Shown in pieces: positions 1 to 7,401 of a DNA stretch of 10,866 nt. A program made the translations under genes and the position numbers. Each line of letters opens with the position of its first letter. The first letter of the stretch is position 1. The notes beneath the pieces are model-generated. The model made no database searches and was not told the origin of the DNA. It saw nothing but the letters and a program-made list of their open reading frames with translations. The stretch is from an uncultured Atopobiaceae bacterium (GTDB taxonomy: Bacteria; Actinomycetota; Coriobacteriia; Coriobacteriales; Atopobiaceae), in assembly GCA_944321005.1 (NCBI GenBank), contig CALUJT010000052.1:1-10866 (forward strand), in the 5' to 3' direction.

Positions 1-1938
1 CAGGACCTCGCCGACGCCGGCGAGTCCCGCCAGTACATCGACCTCATCTGGGGCGCCGTCCTCACGCGCTACCTCACGGCCGCGCGCTGGAGCGGCCTGG
101 GCAACGTGCGCTCCGCCGGCCGCGTCCAGACGCCCACGCTCGCCCTGGTGGTCGAGCGCGAGCGCGAGCGCCTCGCCTTCAGGCCCGAGGACTACTGGGT
201 CATCCAGGGCCAGGGCGAGAAAGGCGGCGAGGACTTCCGCATGACGCACGCCACGGCGCGCTTCTGGGAGAAGGACGCCGCCGACGCCGCGTTCTCGCAC
301 GTGAGGGATGCCACGGAGGGCCGCGTCACGGCGGTGGAGCGCAAGAGTCGCACGCAGCGCCCGCCCGCGCCGTTCAACACCACCTCCCTCCAGGCCGCGG
401 CCGCCGCGGAGGGCATCTCGCCCGCCCGCACCATGCGCCTGGCCGAGAGCCTCTACATGGACGGCCTCATCTCGTACCCGCGCGTGGACAACACCGTCTA
501 CCCCAGCTCGCTCGACCTGCGCGACTGCGTGCGCACCCTCGCCAAGGTCCCGCAGTACGCCGGCACCTGCCAGGCGCTTCTCTCGCAGGGCAAGCTCACG
601 GCCACCCGCGGCAAGCAGGAGACCACGGACCACCCGCCCATCTACCCCACGGCGGCGGCCAACCCGGACTCGCTGCAGCCGGCGGCGTGGAAGCTCTACA
701 ACCTCATCGCGCGGCGCTTCCTGGCAACGCTCATGGGGCCCGCCACGATTGAGGGCACCAAGGTCACGATAGACGTGGGGGGCGAGCCCTTCACCGTCTC
801 CGGCAGCGTGCTCTCGAGCCCGGGCTTCCGCGCGATCTACCCCTACGGCCTCAAGAAGGACGACCAGCTCCCGGCCCTTGCCGAGGGCGACGTCGTGGGG
901 GTCTCGGACATGGAGCTCCTGGCCAAGCAGACAGAGCCCCCCGCGCGCTACAGCCAGGGCAAGCTCATCCAGGAGATGGAGAAGCGGGGCCTCGGCACCA
1001 AGTCCACGCGCGCGAGCATCATCGACACGCTCTACGAGCGCAAGTACTTCAAGAACGACCCGATCGAGCCCAGCCAGCTGGGCATGGCCATCATCGACGC
1101 GCTCCACACGTACGCCCCGCGCATCACCTCGGCCGACATGACGGCCGAGCTCGAGGACGACATGACGCGCGTGGCGGACGGCGCCGAGACGCAGGAGCAG
1201 GTCGTGAACCACTCCCGCGCCCTTCTCGCCGGCCTCATGGACGCGCTCGTGGAGCACACCGACGACCTCTCCGAGCAGATCGCGGACGCCGTCACCGCCG
1301 ACGCCAAGATAGGAACCTGCCCCAAGTGCGGCAAGGACCTCGTGGTCAAGACCTCCGCAAAGACCCGCGGCAGCTTTGCCGGCTGCATGGGCTGGCCGGA
1401 GTGCGACGTCACCTACCCGCTGCCCCAGGGCAAGATCTCCGCGCTCGAGGGCGAGGGCGCGGTGTGCCCGGAGTGCGGTGCGCCCCGCGTGAAGGTGCAG
1501 CCGTTCCGCAGCCGCGCGTACGAGACCTGCATCAACCCCGCCTGCCCCACCAACCGCGAGCCGGACGTGGACGTGGGCGCCTGCCCCGCGTGCGCGGAGG
1601 CCGGGCGCGAGGGGAGGCTCGTGGCGCACAAGTCCGAGAAGAGCGGCAAGCGCTTCATCCGCTGCACCAACTACGACGAGTGCGGGACCAGCTACCCGCT
1701 GCCCGCCCGCGGCAAGCTGGAGGCCACCGGCGAGACCTGCCCGGACTGCGGCGCCCCGCTCGTGGTGGTGACCACCGCCCGCGGCCCCTGGAAGCTCTGC
1801 CCCAACATGAGCTGCCCCGGCCGCGAGAAGAAGGAGGCGGCAAGGGCGACGCGCGGTGCCGGCCGCAAGACCGGCGCGAAGAAGGCCTCTTCAAGGAAGA
1901 GCACGTCAAAGGGGGCTTCTACCCGCAAGAAGTCCTAG
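1..1938 (+). CDS. topA: Type IA DNA topoisomerase, 5'-truncated
   Basis: Relaxes negatively supercoiled DNA by cutting one strand through a 5'-phosphotyrosine link. The frame is open from base 1, so the N-terminal TOPRIM domain lies outside the window; 645 residues are visible and numbered here from base 1. The motif GRVQTPTLALVVERE lies near residues 40-54. The active-site region GLISYPRVDNTVYP carries the probable catalytic Tyr159 and Arg161. TTDHPPIYPT and the EMEKRGLGTKSTRA stretch are also family hallmarks. The C-terminus has four cysteine modules (Cys440/443/462/468, 489/492/510/515, 528/531/555/561, 580/583/600/605) that fit topoisomerase zinc ribbons, then a Lys/Arg/Ser-rich tail (about 608-645) likely to grip DNA. 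The YPR-x-DNTVYP and TTDHPPI wording resembles archaeal-type topoisomerase I more than the usual bacterial YMRTDS form. Val162 replaces the Thr or Ser normally seen after the Arg. The family is certain; the subtype is an inference. Confidence 0.95.
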   Translation, partial: QDLADAGESRQYIDLIWGAVLTRYLTAARWSGLGNVRSAGRVQTPTLALVVERERERLAFRPEDYWVIQGQGEKGGEDFRMTHATARFWEKDAADAAFSHVRDATEGRVTAVERKSRTQRPPAPFNTTSLQAAAAAEGISPARTMRLAESLYMDGLISYPRVDNTVYPSSLDLRDCVRTLAKVPQYAGTCQALLSQGKLTATRGKQETTDHPPIYPTAAANPDSLQPAAWKLYNLIARRFLATLMGPATIEGTKVTIDVGGEPFTVSGSVLSSPGFRAIYPYGLKKDDQLPALAEGDVVGVSDMELLAKQTEPPARYSQGKLIQEMEKRGLGTKSTRASIIDTLYERKYFKNDPIEPSQLGMAIIDALHTYAPRITSADMTAELEDDMTRVADGAETQEQVVNHSRALLAGLMDALVEHTDDLSEQIADAVTADAKIGTCPKCGKDLVVKTSAKTRGSFAGCMGWPECDVTYPLPQGKISALEGEGAVCPECGAPRVKVQPFRSRAYETCINPACPTNREPDVDVGACPACAEAGREGRLVAHKSEKSGKRFIRCTNYDECGTSYPLPARGKLEATGETCPDCGAPLVVVTTARGPWKLCPNMSCPGREKKEAARATRGAGRKTGAKKASSRKSTSKGASTRKKS

Positions 1939-1963
1939 TTCGCAGCGTTGGGGCGTCTCGCCG

Positions 1964-1969
1964 TATCAT
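1964..1969 (+). promoter_or_regulatory. Weak -10-like hexamer upstream of GH2 gene
   Basis: TATCAT stands out in the 73-base gap between topA and the GH2 gene. A TTCGCA hexamer at 1939-1944 could act as a poor -35 element, but the spacing of 19 is long. The GH2 gene may equally be read through from topA, since no hairpin terminator is visible in the gap. Confidence 0.25.
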
Positions 1970-2011
1970 GACATAAGGCCCTGTCCCCTTCGTCATGTTG
2001 GGAGCCGCCCC

Positions 2012-3865
2012 ATGCTGGACCTCAAGCGCGTTCTAGCGAGCAAGCCCAGAAGGCCGGAGCACGTGGAGCTCACGACCCTCTGGACCCCGTGGGGCGAGAA
2101 GATCGCGGCGGGCGAGAAGGACCTGCCCCCGGCGTCTCACCCGTGCCCCCAGATGGCGCGCGAGACCTGGACCCCCCTCGACGGCTGGTGGGAGTGCGCC
2201 TTCGTGCGTGCTGACGACGCCGGTGACGCCTGGCGCACGGCCACGCCCCCGACGGACGGCTGGCTGCCCATACGCGTGCCCTTCTCGCCCGAGGCGCCGC
2301 TCTCCGGCGTGGGCCGTCAGCTCCAGCCGAGCGAGCTGCTCTGGTACCGCCGTACCTTCGAGGTGCCCGAGCTCTCCGCGGGCGAGCGCCTCGTGCTGCA
2401 CTTCGAGGCCGTGGACTGGGCGTGCGCCGTCTACGTCAACGGCGCGCCCGTGTGCGAGCACGTGGGCGGCTACCTGCCCTTCTCGGCAGACGTCACGGAG
2501 GAGCTGCGCCAGGGGACGAACCACCTCGCGCTCTGCGTCTTCGACCCCAGCGACGCCGGCACCCAGCTGCGCGGCAAGCAGCGCCTGGAGCGCGGCGGCA
2601 TCTGGTACACGGCCCAGAGCGGCATCTGGCAGGACGCGTGGTACGAGGTCGTGCCGGCCGCGCGCGTGACGTCGCTCGAGGTCGACGCGCGCGTTTTGCG
2701 CGGCAGGGGGGAGCTCGTGATGCTCGCCGGCGTGGCGGGCGAGGGCACGCTTGCCGCCCGCCTGCTCGACGGGGGCCGCGAGGTCGCGCGCTCCTCCGTC
2801 CGGGCGTCCGGGGGACGGGAGGCGCGCCTCAGGCTCGACGTCCCCGAGCCGCACCTCTGGCGTCCGAGCGACCCGCATCTCTACGACATCGAGCTCACCT
2901 TTGGCTCCGATCGCGTGACCAGCTACTGCGGTTTTCGCAGCGTGGAGGTGCGCGCGGACGACTGGGGCGTCCCCCGCGTCCACCTCAACGGCAGGGCGCT
3001 CTTCCTGCGCGGCGTGCTCGACCAGGGCTACTGGCCGGACGGCCTCATGACCGCCCCCTCCGAGGCGGCCTTCGTCCGGGACATCCTCGCCGCGCGCGAG
3101 ATGGCCTTCAACCTGCTGCGCATGCACCTGAAGGTCGAGTCGCGCCGCTTCTACGCGCTCTGCGACAGGCTGGGCATCCTCGTGTGGCAGGACATGGTGT
3201 CCGGCGGGGGCGCGTACGACGCCTGGCAGACGAGCTACAAGCCCACGCTCCTCCGCGCGAGCTGGGCGCTGACGTCAGACGAGGGGCCCCAGGCCGCGCG
3301 CCGGCTCTCCGCGGACGACCCGCGCTACCGACGCGAGTGGCGCGAGACCTGCGAGGGCACCGTCCGGCTGCTCCGCGGCCATCCCAGCGTCGTGGGCTGG
3401 ACGCTCTTCAACGAGGGCTGGGGCCAGTTCGACGCCCGGGGCGCCTGCGAGGACGTGCGCGCGCTCGACCCCACGCGCCTCGTCACCGCGGCGAGCGGCT
3501 GGTACGACCGCCTCTGCGGTGACGTCTACAGCGTGCACAACTACTTCCGCCCGCTCGAGGTGTGGCGCGACCCCGCCCGCGAGCCGCGCGCCTTCGTGAT
3601 CTCCGAGTTCGGTGGGGTGAGCTGGGCGGTTCCCGGGCACGTGAGTCTCGAGACGTCCTACGGCTACGAGACGGCGACGGGTGCCGGGGACTACGCTCGC
3701 GAGGTCTGCCGGCTTCTCGACCGCGCCCTGGCGATGCGCGAGGGCGGTCTGGCCGGCTACGTGTACACGCAGCTCAGCGACGTGGAGGAGGAGACCAACG
3801 GAATCCTCACGTACGACCGCAGGGTGAACAAGCTGCGGGCGGAGGGGGCGGGAGAGCGCTCGTAG
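2012..3865 (+). CDS. Glycoside hydrolase family 2 (beta-galactosidase/glucuronidase-like)
   Basis: A retaining exo-glycosidase of about 617 residues, predicted cytoplasmic because no signal peptide is present. The N-terminal sugar-binding beta domain holds HPCPQMARETWTPLDGWWE and LLWYRRTFEVPE (about 109-120), then VYVNGAPVCEHVGGYLPF. An Ig-like domain follows, then a TIM barrel beginning near LNGRALFLRGVLDQGYWPDG. The probable acid/base is Glu468 in GWTLFNEGWGQF and the probable nucleophile is Glu532 in VISEFGG, the expected order in family 2. The ATG at 2012 is chosen because GGGAG (2000-2004) lies 7 bases upstream; the frame is open further upstream, but those starts would overlap topA in another frame. 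The gene sits alone between housekeeping genes, with no transporter or regulator beside it, so the substrate (beta-galactoside, -glucuronide or -mannoside) cannot be read from context. Family assignment is firm; specificity is unknown. Confidence 0.92.
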   Translation: MLDLKRVLASKPRRPEHVELTTLWTPWGEKIAAGEKDLPPASHPCPQMARETWTPLDGWWECAFVRADDAGDAWRTATPPTDGWLPIRVPFSPEAPLSGVGRQLQPSELLWYRRTFEVPELSAGERLVLHFEAVDWACAVYVNGAPVCEHVGGYLPFSADVTEELRQGTNHLALCVFDPSDAGTQLRGKQRLERGGIWYTAQSGIWQDAWYEVVPAARVTSLEVDARVLRGRGELVMLAGVAGEGTLAARLLDGGREVARSSVRASGGREARLRLDVPEPHLWRPSDPHLYDIELTFGSDRVTSYCGFRSVEVRADDWGVPRVHLNGRALFLRGVLDQGYWPDGLMTAPSEAAFVRDILAAREMAFNLLRMHLKVESRRFYALCDRLGILVWQDMVSGGGAYDAWQTSYKPTLLRASWALTSDEGPQAARRLSADDPRYRREWRETCEGTVRLLRGHPSVVGWTLFNEGWGQFDARGACEDVRALDPTRLVTAASGWYDRLCGDVYSVHNYFRPLEVWRDPAREPRAFVISEFGGVSWAVPGHVSLETSYGYETATGAGDYAREVCRLLDRALAMREGGLAGYVYTQLSDVEEETNGILTYDRRVNKLRAEGAGERS

Positions 3866-4005
3866 CGGGTCCGAGCCGCCGGCCCGGCGTTCTTCTCGCC
3901 CCCTCGCCCCGCCTCGCACGGGGGCGCGTGACGCGTGGCGTTCTCGTGGCGCGTCCCCAGAGGCGCTACCATGGAAAGGCTAGGAGTGAACCCGAGGGGA
4001 GGCAC
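3866..4005. other. Intergenic gap with weak tmk promoter candidate
   Basis: 140 bases between the GH2 stop and tmk. A short inverted repeat CGCCGG-C-CCGGCG followed by TTCTTCTC lies just after the GH2 stop; with a one-base centre and few T's it is at best a weak terminator. TACCAT at 3967-3972, inside GCTACCATGG, fits a TAnnnT -10 element about 34 bases before the tmk ATG, but I find no convincing -35. No coding potential is seen. Confidence 0.3.
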
Positions 4006-4638
4006 ATGGGCGCGCGCGGGGTGTTCATAACGATCGAGGGGGCGGACGGCTGCGGAAAGTCCACGCAGGCGGCGCTTCTCGAGGCGAGGCTCGTCGCCTG
4101 TGGCCTCGAGGTCGTGCGCCTGCGCGAGCCCGGCGGCACGGCCATATCCGAGAAGGTCCGCGCCCTGCTTCTGGACCCCGCCAACGCCGAGATGTCCCCG
4201 GAGTGCGAGCTTCTGCTCTACGAGGCCAGCCGCGCCCAGCTCACGCGCCAGGTGATCGAGCCGGCCCTGGCGCGGGGCGCCGTGGTCCTGTGCGACCGCT
4301 ACTACGACTCCACCTACGCATACCAGGCGGGTGGCCGCGGGCTCGACGAGACGCTCGTCCGCCAGTCCAACGTCCTGGGCAGCTGCGGCCGCGTGCCGGA
4401 CCGCACCCTCGTGCTCGACCTCGACCCGGCGACCGCCTTCGCGCGCGCCACGTCGGGCGGGGCGGACCGCATGGAGGCCGAGGGGCTCGCGTTCCAGAGG
4501 CGCGTCCGCGCCGCCTACCTGCGCCTCGCCGCGGAGGAGCCGGCGCGCGTGCGCGTCGTGGACGCGTCTGGCGAGAAGGACGAGGTTCTCGGGCGCCTGC
4601 TCGCCGCATGTGCGGACCTCTGGGACCTGCGGGGGTGA
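4006..4638 (+). CDS. tmk: Thymidylate kinase
   Basis: Phosphorylates dTMP to dTDP with ATP, a required step for dTTP in the cytosol. The protein has 210 residues, normal for the family. A perfect P-loop, EGADGCGKST (11-20), follows the first beta strand. REPGGTAISEKVR and the CDRYYDSTYAYQAGGRG stretch (Asp97, Arg98) match the substrate-binding region. The LID segment near 147-157 (RATSGGADRME) carries the usual Asp-Arg pair. The ATG at 4006 has AGGGGAGG at 3995-4002 directly upstream, and upstream sequence in this frame shows no kinase similarity. The TGA stop is followed within a few bases by holB, so the two are almost certainly co-transcribed. Pairing tmk with holB is common in Firmicutes and actinobacteria because both serve replication. 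Confidence 0.96.
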   Translation: MGARGVFITIEGADGCGKSTQAALLEARLVACGLEVVRLREPGGTAISEKVRALLLDPANAEMSPECELLLYEASRAQLTRQVIEPALARGAVVLCDRYYDSTYAYQAGGRGLDETLVRQSNVLGSCGRVPDRTLVLDLDPATAFARATSGGADRMEAEGLAFQRRVRAAYLRLAAEEPARVRVVDASGEKDEVLGRLLAACADLWDLRG

Positions 4639-4639
4639 G
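4631..4639 (+). promoter_or_regulatory. Shine-Dalgarno site deciding holB start
   Basis: GGGGGTGAG covers the tmk stop codon and lies 4 bases (8 from the G-run) before the GTG at 4644. A second in-frame GTG at 4635 overlaps the tmk stop but has no well-placed ribosome site. I therefore prefer 4644; the choice changes only three residues. Confidence 0.5.
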
Positions 4640-4643
4640 CGCC

Positions 4644-5789
4644 GTGACCCGCAGCCCCGCTCTGCCCGCCGCGCTCGACGCCCTTTCGGACCAGCCGCGC
4701 GTCCGCGACTTCCTCGCCTCCGCCCTCGCCGAGGGCCGCCTCTCCCACGCCTACCTCTTCGTTGGCGTGCCCGGCTCCGGCAAGCACGAGGCCGCCGAGG
4801 CGCTGGCAAAGTGCGTGGCGTGCCCGTCGGGTGGGGACGCCACCTGCGACGAGTGCCGCCGCGTGGCTCACCGCACGCACCCGGACGTCCACTGGCTCGA
4901 GCCCGGGAGCGCCACGGGCTACCTCGCCGCCCAGATCCGCGAGCTCATCGCCGACGTCAGCCTCGCGCCCGTGCGGGCAAAGACCAAGGTGTACGTGCTC
5001 CAGCGCTGCGAGCTGCTGCGCGGCACGGCGGCAAACGCCCTTCTCAAGACCCTCGAGGAGCCGCCGGAGAACGTGATGTTCGTCCTATGCGGCCGCAGCG
5101 TCGCCGCCATGCTCCCCACCATCGTCTCCCGCTGCCAGCAGGTGCCCTTCCGCGTGGCGTCGCCCGCGACCGGCCTCGACTCGGTCATGCGCTCGTGCGC
5201 GGCGAGCCGCACGGAGGCGCAGGTGGCGCTCGCGGTCGCGGGCACTCCCGCGCGTGCCGCGGACTACCTGCGCTCCACTGCGCGCCAGCAGGTCAGGCGC
5301 CTTGTGGTGGAAACGCTGGACGCGCTCGCCCGCGACGACTCGTGGGACGTCCTTCTCGCCGCGCGCGAGATCGTGGCGGCCGTGGCCGTGCCCCTCGCCG
5401 ACGTCAGGCAGGCGCAGGAGGACGCGCTGCGCGAGAGCCAGGACTTCCTCACCTCCGCCGCGCTCAAGCAGGTGGAGGACGCCAACAAGCGCGAGCTTAC
5501 CGCCCGCGAGCGTTCGGGTATGATGGAAGCCCTGGCTGCCGTCGACTCGCTCCTGCGCGACGTGCTCCTGCGCTGCGAGGACGTCTCGTCGACGCTCGTG
5601 AACGAGGACGCGGCGGCAACCGTAGACCGCATCGCCGCGGCGTCGGACACCGCCGGCGTGCTGCGCGCCCTCGAGGCGAGCGCGCGCGTCGCGGACGACC
5701 TCGCACACAACGTATCGCCCCAGCTGGCCCTCGAGGTCATGCTGCTTTCCATCAAGGAGGCGCTCACATGCCCACCGTCATCCCGGTGA
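4644..5789 (+). CDS. holB: DNA polymerase III delta' subunit (clamp loader)
   Basis: The delta' subunit of the clamp-loader complex that places the beta sliding clamp on primed DNA. About 381 residues from the GTG at 4644 (384 from 4635). The AAA+ N-terminal domain begins with SHAYLFVGVPGSGK, a Walker-A-like loop ending Lys47-His48 rather than Lys-Thr/Ser. A zinc module follows with Cys57, Cys60, Cys68 and Cys71. KTKVYVLQRCELL and NALLKTLEEPPENVMFVL match the clamp-loader core. SRC (162-164) is the signature triad of clamp-loader subunits; in delta' it is a structural and interaction element. The C-terminal helical region (about 200-381) is divergent, as usual. Its end overlaps the ricT start by 22 bases in another frame, suggesting translational coupling. 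DnaX is a less likely identity: the protein is short and lacks the normal Walker Thr/Ser. Confidence 0.92.
   Translation: MTRSPALPAALDALSDQPRVRDFLASALAEGRLSHAYLFVGVPGSGKHEAAEALAKCVACPSGGDATCDECRRVAHRTHPDVHWLEPGSATGYLAAQIRELIADVSLAPVRAKTKVYVLQRCELLRGTAANALLKTLEEPPENVMFVLCGRSVAAMLPTIVSRCQQVPFRVASPATGLDSVMRSCAASRTEAQVALAVAGTPARAADYLRSTARQQVRRLVVETLDALARDDSWDVLLAAREIVAAVAVPLADVRQAQEDALRESQDFLTSAALKQVEDANKRELTARERSGMMEALAAVDSLLRDVLLRCEDVSSTLVNEDAAATVDRIAAASDTAGVLRALEASARVADDLAHNVSPQLALEVMLLSIKEALTCPPSSR
5754..5760 (+). promoter_or_regulatory. Strong Shine-Dalgarno for ricT inside holB
   Basis: AAGGAGG lies 7 bases before the ATG at 5768 and inside the last codons of holB. This near-consensus site fixes the ricT start and implies ricT can be initiated independently of holB termination. 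Confidence 0.85.
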
Positions 5790-7282
5790 AGTTCACCTAT
5801 GCCGCGCGCGACCTCTGGTTCGACCCGGCGGGCACCGGAGCCCAGGAGGGGGACCACGTCATCTGCCGCACGGAGCGCGGCCAGGAGATCGGCCTCGTCA
5901 CCGAGGACGCCCGCGAGGTCTCCGGCGAGGAGCTCGAGCGGACCATCGGCCACGCCACCCTGCGCGACGTGGTGCGCATCGCCACGGACGAGGACCTCGA
6001 CCGCGCCGACGAGCTCGCCCGCCGCGGCGAGGAGTCCATGCCCGCCTTCCGCCGCCACGTGGAGGCCTCCGGCCTGGACATGAAGCCCGTGGGCGTGGAG
6101 TACCTCTTCGACGGCGAGAAGGCCGTCTGCTACTTCGCGGCGGAGGAGCGCGTTGACTTCCGCCAGCTCGTGCGCGACCTCTCGCGCGAGTTTCACGTGC
6201 GCATAGACATGCGCCAGATAGGCGTGCGCGAGGAGGCGGCCATCGTGGGCGGCTACGGTCACTGCGGGCAGGAGCTCTGCTGCCGCCGCTTTGCCACGAG
6301 CTTTGACCCGGTCTCCATTCGCATGGCCAAGGAGCAGGACCTGCCCCTCAACTCGACCAAGATCTCCGGCGCGTGCGGCCGCCTCATGTGCTGCCTGCGC
6401 TACGAGTTCGAGGCGTACCGCGACTTCAAGAGCCGCGCTCCCAAGCGTAACGCCGTCATAGACACCCCGCTCGGCAAGGCCAAGATCATCGAGTACGACA
6501 CGCCCAAGGAGCGCCTCACCCTGCGCCTGGAGAGCGGCAAGCAGCTGCGCGTGGCGCTTGCGGACATGACCGCCTCCGAGGCAGCGCACAAGAAGTCAGA
6601 GGAGCTGGGCTGCCCCTGCCGCCCGGACACCGTGACGCGCGAGGTGCTCGACCGCCTGGAGTCCCCGGACGTACAGATGGCCCTGGCGGAGCTCGACCGC
6701 AAGAACGGTGTCGTCCCCGAGCCCGCGCCCGACGCCTCGGACATCTTCGTGGAGCCCAAGCGCAAGCGTCGCCGTGCCTCCGGCGGAGCGCCCGCGGCCG
6801 AGAAGGGCGAGCGCCCCGCCGCCCCCGCGTCCTCCGAGGAGACGGGCGCGCGCCGTCGTCGCAAGCGTCGTCCCGGCGACGGAGGCGCACCCGCGCAGCC
6901 CGCTCCCGAGGCGCAGCCCGCCGTCACGCGCCGTCGCCGCCACCACCAGGCGGCCGCTTCCGCTCCCGCCGAGGGGGGACAGGCGGCGCAGGCCCCGCAG
7001 CAGCCCGTCAAGCGCACCCGCCGACCCGGCGACAAGGGCGGCCAGGCCGCTCAGGCCGCCGCGCCCCGCGGCATGCAGCCCTCGCGCAGGAAGCGCGCCT
7101 CCCAGCAGGGCGGAGCGCAGGGCGAGAAGGACCAGCAGCGCCGGGCCCCGCAGCACATGGCCGGCGGCCAGCAGGGCGCCGAGGGCGGCGCCCCCAAGCC
7201 TCGTCGCAGGCGCCGTCGCGGCGGCCGCGGCAAGGGCGGCCCCGGCGCCGAGGGCGCCGCGGGCGGAGGCTCCGCCGAGTAG
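5768..7282 (+). CDS. ricT: PSP1-domain RicT/YaaT-like protein with long basic tail
   Basis: Homologue of RicT (YaaT), which in Bacillus subtilis acts with RicA and RicF and, through RNase Y, in mRNA maturation, and which carries Fe-S clusters. 504 residues. The conserved part (about 1-300) includes FDPAGTGAQEGDHVICRTERG, RVDFRQLVRDLSREFHVRIDMRQIG, GGYGHCGQELCCRRF and SGACGRLMCCLRYE. The six cysteines 166, 171, 172, 203, 208 and 209 match the usual cluster-binding positions. From about residue 325 the protein becomes a low-complexity tail of some 180 residues, rich in Arg/Lys blocks (PKRKRRR, RRRKRRPGD, KPRRRRRRGGRG) separated by Ala/Pro/Gln/Gly. This looks disordered and RNA-binding. The family is normally about 270-300 residues, so the tail is an addition. 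The tmk-holB-ricT order matches the Firmicutes cluster. No RicA or RicF gene is visible here. Confidence 0.9.
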   Translation: MPTVIPVKFTYAARDLWFDPAGTGAQEGDHVICRTERGQEIGLVTEDAREVSGEELERTIGHATLRDVVRIATDEDLDRADELARRGEESMPAFRRHVEASGLDMKPVGVEYLFDGEKAVCYFAAEERVDFRQLVRDLSREFHVRIDMRQIGVREEAAIVGGYGHCGQELCCRRFATSFDPVSIRMAKEQDLPLNSTKISGACGRLMCCLRYEFEAYRDFKSRAPKRNAVIDTPLGKAKIIEYDTPKERLTLRLESGKQLRVALADMTASEAAHKKSEELGCPCRPDTVTREVLDRLESPDVQMALAELDRKNGVVPEPAPDASDIFVEPKRKRRRASGGAPAAEKGERPAAPASSEETGARRRRKRRPGDGGAPAQPAPEAQPAVTRRRRHHQAAASAPAEGGQAAQAPQQPVKRTRRPGDKGGQAAQAAAPRGMQPSRRKRASQQGGAQGEKDQQRRAPQHMAGGQQGAEGGAPKPRRRRRRGGRGKGGPGAEGAAGGGSAE

Positions 7283-7334
7283 CGCCCTGTGAGAGGGTGT
7301 CGAGCCCCACTTCGCGCACATGATGGAAAAGACG

Positions 7335-7367
7335 GCGGGTCGGGCCCCTCTCAGGGGCCCGACCCGC
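7335..7367. terminator. Bidirectional hairpin terminator
   Basis: A perfect 15-bp inverted repeat: GCGGGTCGGGCCCCT at 7335-7349 and its complement at 7353-7367, with a 3-base loop. It lies between the convergent ricT (+, ends 7282) and the coiled-coil hydrolase gene (-, ends 7402). On the minus strand it is followed by CGTCTTTTCC, a fair T-tract. On the plus strand only ACGTTCTCTT follows, so termination of ricT is probably less efficient. Confidence 0.85.
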
Positions 7368-7401
7368 AACACGTTCTCTTGGCAGTGGCTGAAGTCGGCA
7401 G

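Noticed and set aside
1856..2011. Extended N-terminus for the GH2 protein starting inside topA
   Set aside because: It would overlap topA in another frame, encodes an Arg-rich out-of-frame reading, and has no match to GH2; the ATG at 2012 has a good Shine-Dalgarno.
2033..3127. Long open frame of 364 codons antisense to the GH2 gene
   Set aside because: It mirrors a GC-rich gene with strong third-position bias, has repetitive Ala/Arg/His content and no recognisable domain; the sense GH2 gene has clear catalytic motifs.
5264..6589. 441-codon minus-strand frame across holB and ricT
   Set aside because: Low-complexity shadow of two well-supported genes on the other strand, with no family motif and no ribosome site I can support.
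6740..7282. Possible separate gene or frameshift in the ricT tail
   Set aside because: The reading frame is continuous, there is no new start site with a Shine-Dalgarno, and basic Ala/Pro tails are common in GC-rich actinobacteria; it is simpler as an extension.
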